A stretch of DNA of 64,000 nucleotides. Origin: Diorhabda sublineata (Eukaryota > Arthropoda > Insecta > Coleoptera > Chrysomelidae). Below the pieces are notes generated by a model. It searched no databases. It saw nothing but the letters and a program-made list of their open reading frames with translations, and was not told the origin of the DNA. Made by a program: the position numbers and the translations under genes. The DNA lies in assembly GCF_026230105.1 (NCBI RefSeq), contig NC_079486.1:4526001-4590000 (forward strand). The letters are read 5' to 3'. Shown here one piece after another: positions 45,162 through 53,085 of the stretch (its first letter is position 1; every line of letters starts with the position of its first letter).

Positions 45162-45860
45162 ATGTTATATAAGCAACAGGTGCCAAAGCCTGCTAAAGCT
45201 GTTCGAGAAAAGTATAATTTACTTAAAAGGTCTGAACGTGGCCATGAAGAACAGCTTCAACGTATATTTAAACCTGTGACAGAACCACTTGAAACTATAT
45301 TATCACATCAAGACGGACATATACAACACGTAACAGAACAACCAAATCACGATTTACAGGATATAGAGCAGCCACCATCAAATCAATACAGTGTTACATG
45401 CAACGACAATGATTCGATATATGGACCTGTGCTTGAAAATAGAGAATGGCTACTTGGACGCTCTCGCTTAGAATTCAATGACGAAAATATAATTGTAGAC
45501 AACAAAATATTTAAAAATACACCCGGCGTGCAACAGCTAGTGTTTTGCAGAACCCCGCGAGCTTTTACCATCACCGATTTGCAACTATATAGGCAAATAC
45601 TGGAACTGTCGGGGGTACATAGAGATTCAAGAGGGTTTTTAAAACATCAACAACGATCAACTAAATTTGATGAGATTATTAAGCCTCTATGTAAGAACAA
45701 TTGCCGTAGAAAAGTGAGGAAATATCCAAGACAAACTACGTGGCTCCAAGGTTGGACAGACCCGAACGTACTTGTTGATCGTCTAAAACAGCTCAACAGA
45801 GAAGATGACGAATTCCATCAAATAATTCACGAGCTTAGAACAGCAGGTATCATCGAATAA
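45162..45860 (+). CDS. Maverick-associated conserved protein, function unknown
   Basis: An intact frame of 232 codons. N-terminal basic helix AVREKYNLLKRSERGHEE, a low-complexity Gln/His linker, then LENREWLLGRSRLEFNDEN, NTPGVQQLVFCRTPRAFTIT and KFDEIIKPLCKN. The C-terminus WTDPNVLVDRLKQLNREDD plus IIHELRTAGIIE closes it. I recall the same layout (a REKY/LKR opening, a GTPGL-LL core, and DPNELV-RL with EEL-REA--I at the end) from multi-copy uncharacterised proteins beside Maverick polymerases in insects; the role is unknown. ATG 45162 follows a possible TTAACATCAG acceptor, so an upstream exon is possible. The only long undamaged frame of the Polinton. Confidence 0.6.
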   Translation: MLYKQQVPKPAKAVREKYNLLKRSERGHEEQLQRIFKPVTEPLETILSHQDGHIQHVTEQPNHDLQDIEQPPSNQYSVTCNDNDSIYGPVLENREWLLGRSRLEFNDENIIVDNKIFKNTPGVQQLVFCRTPRAFTITDLQLYRQILELSGVHRDSRGFLKHQQRSTKFDEIIKPLCKNNCRRKVRKYPRQTTWLQGWTDPNVLVDRLKQLNREDDEFHQIIHELRTAGIIE

Positions 45861-45888
45861 AAATAAGGTGAATTCCGTTCTACAGCGA

Positions 45889-45999
45889 AGATGCCAAATG
45901 GACCAAATAATCTCGTAAACACACTTAAATATCTAAACAAAGAAGAAGAATTTGGGAAATAATTGAAGAGCTCAGGCGAGCAGACATAATCGAATAAAA
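45889..45999 (+). pseudogene. Partial tandem copy of the preceding gene's 3' end
   Basis: The plus strand reads LVNTLKYLNKEEE, then after a one-base shift IIEELRRADIIE and a stop, a diverged repeat of the last 30 codons of the 232-codon gene. The following untranslated text is also similar (GAAGATGCC words at 45888 and 46051). It arose by a short tandem duplication, and the following Cys-rich frame begins at the equivalent ATG. Confidence 0.55.
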
Positions 46000-46053
46000 G
46001 ACATTTCCAAAGGCTCTGGTAGTCATTTCAAGACGAACCTTTCTAGAGTGAAG

Positions 46054-46245
46054 ATGCCTAATTGTGCTTGGAGGAAAGCGTGTAACTGCAGCGACTGCGG
46101 ATTAAGTTTTTGTTCGTTTTGTCAGAAAAAAGAAGTATACCAGCACGATGAAGAGTACAATTGTGACCGGAAAGGAATCGAATATTACAAGTTCACAGCT
46201 TGGTGTAAAGAATGTTGGTTCAAGAAAAAAAGTTCTATATATTAA
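46054..46245 (+). CDS. Small cysteine-rich protein, possible zinc binder
   Basis: A 63-codon frame from ATG 46054 with Cys pairs CNCSDCGLSFCSFC near the start, one Cys at YNCDR and FTAWCKECWF near the end. The paired CxxC spacing is what a zinc ribbon or treble-clef fold needs (C-x2-C ... C-x2-C). I do not recognise the family. Its position between the conserved 232-codon gene and a polymerase fragment suggests a Polinton accessory gene. Uninterrupted but short, so chance cannot be dismissed. Confidence 0.4.
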   Translation: MPNCAWRKACNCSDCGLSFCSFCQKKEVYQHDEEYNCDRKGIEYYKFTAWCKECWFKKKSSIY

Positions 46246-46330
46246 GCAGCTCATTCGCGCGTACCCCATTTTTGTCTTACCTCTTGTAGTGAATAGACGT
46301 ATATTATTGAAAAATTTATAATAATTAAAG

Positions 46331-46672
46331 ATGAATCACAAACATGTAAACGCTTTGGTGTATCAGCCAGAGCTTTGGAGTTTAGAATTAAAGAGATCTC
46401 AGAAGGTGCCGATCCAGTAGCATGGGTAAAAGAGGCTATCAACCAAATTGTTCGTAAAGGAACTGAAGAATTGTCGCCCGAAGCTTATGTAGGCTTCACT
46501 TTCTGCTCCAAAGACCTCGCTAAAGGACAAGGATGGATTAATTTCAAGAAAGCCTAAGATGTGTCTATTAATGACGTGTGGGATACTATATCTTCCATCT
46601 ATCAATCCAACTCAACGGGATTTAGCACAGAAACATTTTGTTTGAAAATTACTTCAGTAAAACTCTAATAGT
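46331..46672 (+). pseudogene. Second, diverged PolB N-terminal fragment
   Basis: ALEFRIKEISEGADPVAWVK, then YVGFTFCSKDLAKGQGWINF, a TAA at 46555-46557, then VWDTISSIYQSNSTGFSTET. This parallels residues about 20-120 of the polymerase gene at 53086 (IGFTFCSKEFTRGDGWLSFR; IWDMISKVYQSNSSAFDTET) with many substitutions. It stops at 46672, where the other gene continues. Two versions of one N-terminus inside one element imply recombination with, or insertion of, another Polinton lineage. Confidence 0.75.
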
Positions 46673-47755
46673 GTTTAGATAAAAATGTTCATATTGTATT
46701 ATTTTGTAAAAATTTATTTATTCATAAAATATTTTTCTCGATTTACATTGTTTCACTTTGCACCATTTTCTAAAACCACCTCTAAATATTAATTATCCTA
46801 TATTACAAGTTTTACATTAATGAATAATTATAGCAATTTTATAAAAGTTTTCGGTATTATACTTAGCTTTTTAAGTTTATGCAGTGCCTTTTTAATTATC
46901 ATTTTTCAATGAGGATTTCAAATTATTATAATTTTCTTAACTAGCAACAACTTTAAACTATAATTTTGCACTGAGAAGAATAATCATAATTTTCTTATCA
47001 CTATTTTATGCTTGTCACGCTACTTTTCAGACAATTTATTCAACTTTCTTCACTAATTATGTAATGTCATCTAAGATTGTGCAATACCATTTTGGAGAGT
47101 TTTCAATAAACTTTTCAAATGAAATTTTTCAAATAATTTTCTTATCACTATTTTATGCTTGTCACGCCACTTTTCAGACATTTTCACTAATTATGCAATG
47201 TTATCTAAAATTGCGCAATACGTATTTTTAAAATTTTTAAAATTTTCTCAATTTTTAGTTTTAGCCACTAGCATTCAATAGAATAGCTTTTATTTTGGAA
47301 AGGAGATTCCACATCAATCATAACAGCTGATAAAGCCAGACGTTATCGAAATAATAAAAGTGAGGTTATCTAACCACACGCTGGTTTAAGCGTTTCAAAC
47401 TCGAAAAATTACACCCTTATCTTTATAAATGATTCATAGTAGTAATTCCCTGATTAAAAAATACAAATCATATGCTAAGAACCTCAAAAAGACAAATCAT
47501 ATGTTAAGAACCTCGGAAAAAGATATTTTCTCTTGAGAAGATCACGTGACAGCATTCAAGCCACGCCCACAAATTTTCTCTATTTAAAGCAGTTCACAGA
47601 GCTGCTAAGTTGCTTTCTTAGAGCGCTACGAGAAGGTCGCAAATACGGAATAAAGGACTACTGTATAATCGGTCACTGTTTTTTTTTTTTAGAAAACACA
47701 CCGGTAAACGCAGGGTACTGCGATTCAAACTCTCGCTTACAAAGAAAGTATTAAA
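46673..47755. other. Polinton spacer with 147-bp tandem duplication
   Basis: 46986-47091 and 47133-47222 are two copies (ATAATTTTCTTATCACTATT; ACTTTTCAGACA; TTATCTAA-ATTG-GCAATAC) with a period of 147 bp. 47530-47750 is less AT-rich and includes a CTATTTAAA TATA-like word at 47579. It may be the leader of the polymerase gene now separated by the LINE. No coding sequence recognised. Confidence 0.5.
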
Positions 47756-47805
47756 GGTTACAGCGTCAGCACATTTTAGCGCGAACAGTTAAAAGTTGCA
47801 AAAGT

Positions 47806-47885
47806 GCCCCTTTCGGGGCTTTGTTGCTTCACCTATCTGCCCTTTTCGGGGCTTTTTTTTATAATAAAATAAACCCTTTCGGGGG
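47806..47885 (+). other. Three stacked CCCC-TTTC-GGGG hairpins
   Basis: GCCCCTTTCGGGGC (47806-47819), GCCCTTTTCGGGGC (47839-47852) and CCCTTTCGGGGG (47874-47885) are three near-identical short hairpins in 80 bases, presumably in the LINE 5' leader. The second resembles an intrinsic terminator (stem plus T-run) but the context is eukaryotic. Confidence 0.6.
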
Positions 47886-47995
47886 CAAGTGTTTCAAGAA
47901 CTATCGCGAATCCTAGGATCAGCAGTTTCAGGTGAATATTATTTTCATTTTAAAAACACTAACAGGCAATCAAAAGGGTCAGGAATTCTTTAATC

Positions 47996-48056
47996 GGGGA
48001 GGAAACTCCCTCCGGCAGTGAGTCCGCTGTCGGCTTTGATAGCCAACTCTTGTTGG
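47996..48056 (+). other. Tandem hairpins in LINE 5' leader
   Basis: Contiguous stems: GGGGAGG/CTCCCTCC-type pairing near 47997-48012, CCGGCAG with CTGTCGG (48012-48033, one mismatch), GGCT-TTGAT-AGCC (48032-48044) and CCAAC-TCTT-GTTGG (48043-48056). They lie 100 bases before the ORF1 start, where they may influence translation or internal promoter function. The pairing is seen; the function is not known. Confidence 0.55.
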
Positions 48057-48156
48057 GTACTAACAAAGGATTTCAATTTTCGAAATCCTTATCCCTTATC
48101 CCTCACTTGATCTGACTCTATTGATCTTTTAAATTTCACCCATTTCACTTTTGAAA

Positions 48157-49653
48157 ATGCCCCGAGTAGCACGTTCCCCCATACAAACCCGAAATAAACC
48201 ATTATCCACCATCGATAAATTCCCACCACTCCCAACCAACCCCAATTCTCCTTCTGAGGAGAAAACCTTCGCAGAAATGGTCGCGGAACTCTCGCGGTTC
48301 AGTCCAAATCAATATAACCAAATTCGCAATGCCCTAGATTATATGCAACGTAAATCACTGGAGAATAGCAGGAGCTCATCACCAGCACCATCTGTGGATT
48401 CCTATGCATCTAGGGTCTCGCAGAAATCAGCCAGCTCTAAACCCAAGCAGGTTGATTACTCCCGACTAGGCGCTATTCCCAAAAAAAATATTCCCCCCCT
48501 AATTTCAAAATCAATTCCCTTAACCAAAAGCCAAAAGTCAAAACAAAATACCCAAAATTCTATCAAACCCCAAACACCAACTCAAACTCAGATCCCCAGA
48601 ACCCACCAACAATCCCAAACCATCACCCAACAACAACCTCAATCTCACACCACAGCTCAATCTCCTCCACTTCAAACCCTCAATCTTAGAGACCTCCCGA
48701 CAAATTATACCTCACAGAGAGAGCTCTACAATCTCCTCAATACACAAGAGCTATTGAGGGGACAAATGCGCTTTCTCAAAGCCAACCCCAATGGTACCGC
48801 CCTCCTCAAAATTCCTTCCACGTTTCATCACGAAACGTTGGCAAGGAAAATCCGTTACGCCATAGGCGACGAGAAAATCGTCGTTATCCCGATAAACTCT
48901 CCCCAACGAGTCCAAAAACCCCTAACCACTAAAACCAAAAAAAAAAACACCTTTTCTCTGGTCTGCAAGAATGTAGACCAATCTTACACCGAAGAAGAGT
49001 TCCTGGAGATCCTCTCTATCCTGAAATTCCCTGTCATTAAAACTTGGAGGATCATAGCTAGATCCACAAATAAACCCACATCCATGTTCCGAATTATTAC
49101 AGATACCGAAACCGCCTACCATCACGCCCTAACCAAGGGTATAAACTTCCACGGGCTTTCGCACTACTGCGAAGCCTCAAACTCAAACACCATACCCGCA
49201 GTCCCCAAATACTGCAACCGTTGCTCATCTACCGGCCACTCCGCAGACACCTGCAATGCCAAACCTATTTGTCCAACCTGTGGTGCTTCTGGTCATAAAC
49301 CAGAAAAATGCCCAAAAGCTAACTCCCCTACCTGTAAAAATTGCGGTGGACCTCACCCCGCCTTCCACCCCCGCTGCCCGAAAAGGATTGAAACTCCGAA
49401 AGCCCCCCAGGATACAGCCCCAGTCACCCTGGAAAAGCCTCAAACCCCTTATGACCTGTCCACTGACACTAAAATCCTGATTGAAATCTTGGCAACAACA
49501 ATAATGAATGCCATCCCCACTTCTCGGGCGCTAGTAGCCGAAACGCTACAGCGCCTCATTCCCTCTTTTTACGGTTATAATTGTACCGTAACCAGCGGCG
49601 TGGGTAACCGCATTCATTTCGCTTTCACCCAAAAACCAAACACTTCCCACTGA
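48157..49653 (+). CDS. LINE ORF1 protein (gag-like, three zinc knuckles)
   Basis: 498 codons, uninterrupted, from ATG 48157. The first 200 residues are Pro/Ser/Gln-rich and disordered (QTITQQQPQSHTTAQSP). An RRM-like or PRE_C2HC-like fold follows (FSLVCKNVDQSYTEEEFLEI; GINFHGLSHYCEASNSN). Three CCHC knuckles then come in a row: CNRCSSTGHSADTC, CPTCGASGHKPEKC and CKNCGGPHPAFHPRC. ORF1 proteins of this type bind the element RNA and act as nucleic-acid chaperones in the ribonucleoprotein. ORF2 starts 13 bases after the stop, so it is probably translated by reinitiation. Confidence 0.88.
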   Translation: MPRVARSPIQTRNKPLSTIDKFPPLPTNPNSPSEEKTFAEMVAELSRFSPNQYNQIRNALDYMQRKSLENSRSSSPAPSVDSYASRVSQKSASSKPKQVDYSRLGAIPKKNIPPLISKSIPLTKSQKSKQNTQNSIKPQTPTQTQIPRTHQQSQTITQQQPQSHTTAQSPPLQTLNLRDLPTNYTSQRELYNLLNTQELLRGQMRFLKANPNGTALLKIPSTFHHETLARKIRYAIGDEKIVVIPINSPQRVQKPLTTKTKKKNTFSLVCKNVDQSYTEEEFLEILSILKFPVIKTWRIIARSTNKPTSMFRIITDTETAYHHALTKGINFHGLSHYCEASNSNTIPAVPKYCNRCSSTGHSADTCNAKPICPTCGASGHKPEKCPKANSPTCKNCGGPHPAFHPRCPKRIETPKAPQDTAPVTLEKPQTPYDLSTDTKILIEILATTIMNAIPTSRALVAETLQRLIPSFYGYNCTVTSGVGNRIHFAFTQKPNTSH

Positions 49654-49666
49654 AAAATAAAGTCCC

Positions 49667-52437
49667 ATGGACTTTACAATAGGGCCCGTTAATTGCCAAG
49701 GTTTAGCCAGAAAACGACATCTACTGAAGCACTTATTAAGCTCTCACAATATCCAAATCTCATCTATAACCGACACCCTTTGCAAATTACCTCCAAGTTT
49801 CACTGGCTATACCACTTTCCACTTGGACAGAAATTCCTACTGTCACGGCAACGGACTTCTCGTCTGTAACGTACTCCCTTCGACACCCCATCCCCTACCC
49901 CCATTTCTGTCTCAACAGAACCTGGATTGCATAGCCATCGATATCTCGTGTAATAACGAGACTATCACTTTCATCTCTTATTACAAACACCCACAACAAT
50001 CGCTTTCTCTCGACCTCCTCGAATATGCATCCACTCTTCCTAGAGCCATCATTATGGGTGACCTCAACTCCAGGAATTCCCTTTTTGGTGATACCACAAC
50101 CAACCTAGCCGGCAGAATTCTCGCCGACTCTCTAATTTCTCTTCCCCTTTCTCGGATTAAAAACCGAAATCCAACACTCGTAAGTCACCTGGGCTCTTCC
50201 ATCGTCGACCACATAATCTGCACGGACAGATTAATTACCCTTATCGAGGACGAATGCTCTATAGGCGACCCAATCACCTCAGACCACGTTCCTTTATTTG
50301 TCAACACATCTTTTTTCAACCCAATAAAACCCCCTCCTTCGCAAACCATATCAATACCAATTTACCCCAACCCACTATTCTTCGGACTACCGAAGAACTA
50401 GACAAATTCGCGGAGGATTTCCAATCCCTCATTATCGATGCGCAAGACATCGCCGTCCCTTTTACCACCGTTCATACCAACTATATATCAATCTCTCAAA
50501 ATATCCGATCCAAAATTCGTCAGAAAAGACAGTTATATAGGCTGTACATTAGAACTAGAGACCCAGCAGTCCAAACGCAATGGAACCGTCTCAACGCCCA
50601 AGTCAGGCTGGAAATCAATGCTGAAAAGCGAAGAAAGTGGGAGGCCGCCACTGCCGACTTGGACTATAGACGGGGTCGTGCATTTTGGCAACAATTCTAT
50701 AGACTAACTGGCCAACGAAAGTATGTAGAATCACACCTTGAAGTACAAGGACGAAAGTATTTCTCGCCCGAAGACAAAGCTACCGTCTTCAAAAACAGCT
50801 TACAAACTGTCTTTACCCCAACTGACAACCCCCATTTCTCACGGGACTTTGCCGATGAAACCCACTTCTTCACCCAAAACATAACTCTGAGCCCCTACTG
50901 GATTACCCAACTAAATGAGAACGTCCCACTTCTCGCACCATTTACCGTGGATGTTGTTAGATCGGCTTGCCGAGCTGGGAAGAACTCCGCTCCCGGGCGG
51001 GACGGAATCTCAAGACAGGCATTAAAAAACCTGCCTGAGACAGCTCTCCCTAAGCTCTGCGGTCTATTTGACGCCTGCTTGGCTTTCTCTTACTTTCCTC
51101 AATGTTGGAAATCCGCCAACACGGTTCTCATTCCCAAACCCGGCAAAGACCCTTCCAATCCTGAATCTTACCGCCCTATTTCGCTCATCAGCGTCTTGGG
51201 TAAAGTCTTTGAACGTTTGATTAAAGACAGAATCTGGGACTTCTGTACAGAGCTTAATATTATTCCAAAACTCCAATTCGGATTCAGGCCCAAACACTCC
51301 ACCCAAAACGCCATCACCAATCTTCAAACCATCTTAACCAAAGTGATGAACCAACACCAGTGTGCCTCCGCCATTTTCATGGATGTTCAGAAAGCTTTCG
51401 ACCAGGTCTGGCATGCCGGACTCATTAGGAAGCTTCTGACTATCCGCATGCCACCTCCTACTATAAAATTGATATTTTCATATCTCACCAACCGCTCCAT
51501 CAAAGTCAAAGTTGGTCATTGCCTTTCCGAATCTTTTACCCCACTTACTGGCGTTCCACAAGGCTCAATTCTGTCCCCACTACTCTATATAATCTATACG
51601 TATGACACTCCAATCCCACTGGACCCAACAGTGAAAATCCAAATGTACGCTGATGACACCGCACTCATCGCCTACGCCCAAAACATGCGCTCTCTCAATA
51701 TCAAATCCCAAAATATTCTGAATCAATTTTCGGATTGGTGCAGAAAATGGAGGGTTACTCTCAATTCTCAAAAAACTCAAGCCATCGCCTTCATACATCC
51801 CCAATCCGTGCGCAAACATCAACCTCAAAACCTCCACTTGAGACTTTGGGGAGAGGGGCTCGAAATCCGCAGAGAAGCCGTCTATCTGGGTGTGAAATTC
51901 ACTCACATTCTCAATTGGACGGCCGATCTGAATGACACTCTAAACAGAGTACGGAAACGAGTCAGGCTCATCAAAGCTCTTGGTGGAAATTTCGGACGAA
52001 CCCACCCCCTGACCCTACTTCATACGTATAAAACATACATCCGCCCCATTATCGAATATAGAGCAAACGTCTTTAGCACTTTACCCGAATATCTGATCAA
52101 AAGACTCCTGACCTGCGAGCAGTCCATTCTTAGGTACTGCCAATACAAGTGTAGGTTTAGCCCTAGCAACACCGTTTATGTTAATACTGACATAACCCCC
52201 ATTCCAAGCCGCCTAAATAACCTCCAAGTCCGATATGTGATTCGAACCATCGAATCAAATAATTCCGCTGCTAAAGAGACCCTCCTCATCCCCTGGACCA
52301 ACAATATGCGGCCACTAGGCTCAAAACCCAAAAAAAAGCTCCCTTATCTGCCTCTTCGACTGCTTGCAACAGCATACGAGGATTTCCCAGAAACCTACCT
52401 TAATTTCCTCGATAGCTCCCCTATATCAGTGAGATAA
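49667..52437 (+). pseudogene. LINE ORF2: endonuclease and reverse transcriptase, one frameshift
   Basis: ATG 49667 opens an APE-type endonuclease: GPVNCQGLARKRHLLKHLL, AIIMGDLNSRNSLFGD with the catalytic GDLN, VDHIICTD, and SDHVPLFV with the catalytic SDH. Near 50390 a single-base shift (stop at 50399-50401) moves the reading into the frame that ends at 52437. There the RT follows: SAPGRDGISRQALKNLP, NPESYRPISLISVLGK, AIFMDVQKAFDQVWH (first Asp), TGVPQGSILSPLLY and KIQMYADDTALIAYAQ (catalytic YADD). C-terminal tail without RNase H. Restoring one base would join the frames, so the defect is recent. Confidence 0.88.
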
Positions 52438-52472
52438 ATTCCTACCCCCAACACACACCCTCATTTTCATCC

Positions 52473-52547
52473 ATCGTCGGAGTTGCAGGTTTCCTGCGGT
52501 TTCCCTGCAACCTGGAGAACCGATTCTCCAGACAAATGTCCGACGAT
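52473..52547 (+). other. Three-way-junction RNA fold in LINE 3' UTR
   Basis: An outer stem of nine perfect pairs, ATCGTCGGA (52473-52481) with TCCGACGAT (52539-52547), encloses two perfect eight-pair hairpins: GTTGCAGG (52482-52489) with CCTGCAAC (52504-52511), and CTGGAGAA (52512-52519) with TTCTCCAG (52524-52531) closed by the four-base loop CCGA. The stems stack directly on each other. In several LINE families the RT recognises a 3' stem-loop of its own RNA, which is a plausible role here. Confidence 0.8.
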
Positions 52548-52690
52548 AGGGAATAATACAGCCGCAGCTGTACCCGCCCACCCCCAATTAGATTAAGAAA
52601 AAACAAAAAATAAACAAAAAAAATATATAAAAAAAACCCCCAAAAAAAAATATAAAAGAAAACAAAATCTTGAACAAAAAAAAATATATA

Positions 52691-53085
52691 ACTGCACCGC
52701 TAGAAGCAGCTGAGCGAACACTTATCAGCAAAATATCCCCACACCCAGCCCTGCAGAGGAAAAAATTCCTATATCAGGGCCTAAGCAAATCATATCAAAT
52801 TTCCAGAAAAAAAAAACCTTCCCTCCTAATTCATCACAACGAATCTCTCTCGCTGCTAAGTCTCTTTTCTCTCTAGCTCTCGTGACGTTTCAGACGTGCT
52901 CTTGCGGTAAGTCTAAAATAATTTTTGATTGTGAGTTTTCGACTTTTGAAAAATTTTTGGAATTTTTGATTATCGAACATTTTTAGGATTTTTTGAGTTT
53001 TGTCGAAAAACTTTTCTTTTTTCACTATTGTGTTTTTCATTTTTTTATCTTGACTTATTTATAGAATTTGTTACTGTTTGAAACA
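52691..53085 (+). promoter_or_regulatory. Leader of the PolB gene with an intron
   Basis: A pyrimidine-rich leader (CTCTCTCGCTGCTAAGTCTC near 52850) ends at donor GCG|GTAAGT (52907), and TTATTTATAG at 53055-53064 is the acceptor, leaving a 158-base intron in the untranslated leader 21 bases before the polymerase ATG. The LINE separates this leader from any promoter upstream. Confidence 0.5.

Larger units (their letters stand above)
47756..52690 (+). mobile_element. Jockey-like LINE, nearly intact, inside the Polinton
   Basis: A structured 5' untranslated region, gag-like ORF1, ORF2 with endonuclease and reverse transcriptase and no RNase H, a structured 3' untranslated region and an A-rich tail (52595-52690). 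This gene set fits the Jockey superfamily. The sense strand is unusually C-rich and less AT-rich than all surroundings. Apart from one frameshift in ORF2 it is undamaged, so it is young relative to its host element. The exact 5' end and target duplication could not be fixed by eye. Confidence 0.85.

Noticed and set aside
47590..47760. Possible tRNA-like stretch (GAGCGCTACGAGAAGGTCGCAA region)
   Set aside because: I could not fold a cloverleaf with T-arm consensus GTTCGA; no tRNA gene is supported anywhere in the window.
47839..47862. GC hairpin followed by T-run, resembling a bacterial intrinsic terminator
   Set aside because: The context is a eukaryotic LINE leader and the hairpin is one of three similar ones, so no terminator function is implied.
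50696..51930. Minus-strand frames within the LINE (up to 108 codons)
   Set aside because: Shadows of ORF2 coding; no independent motifs.
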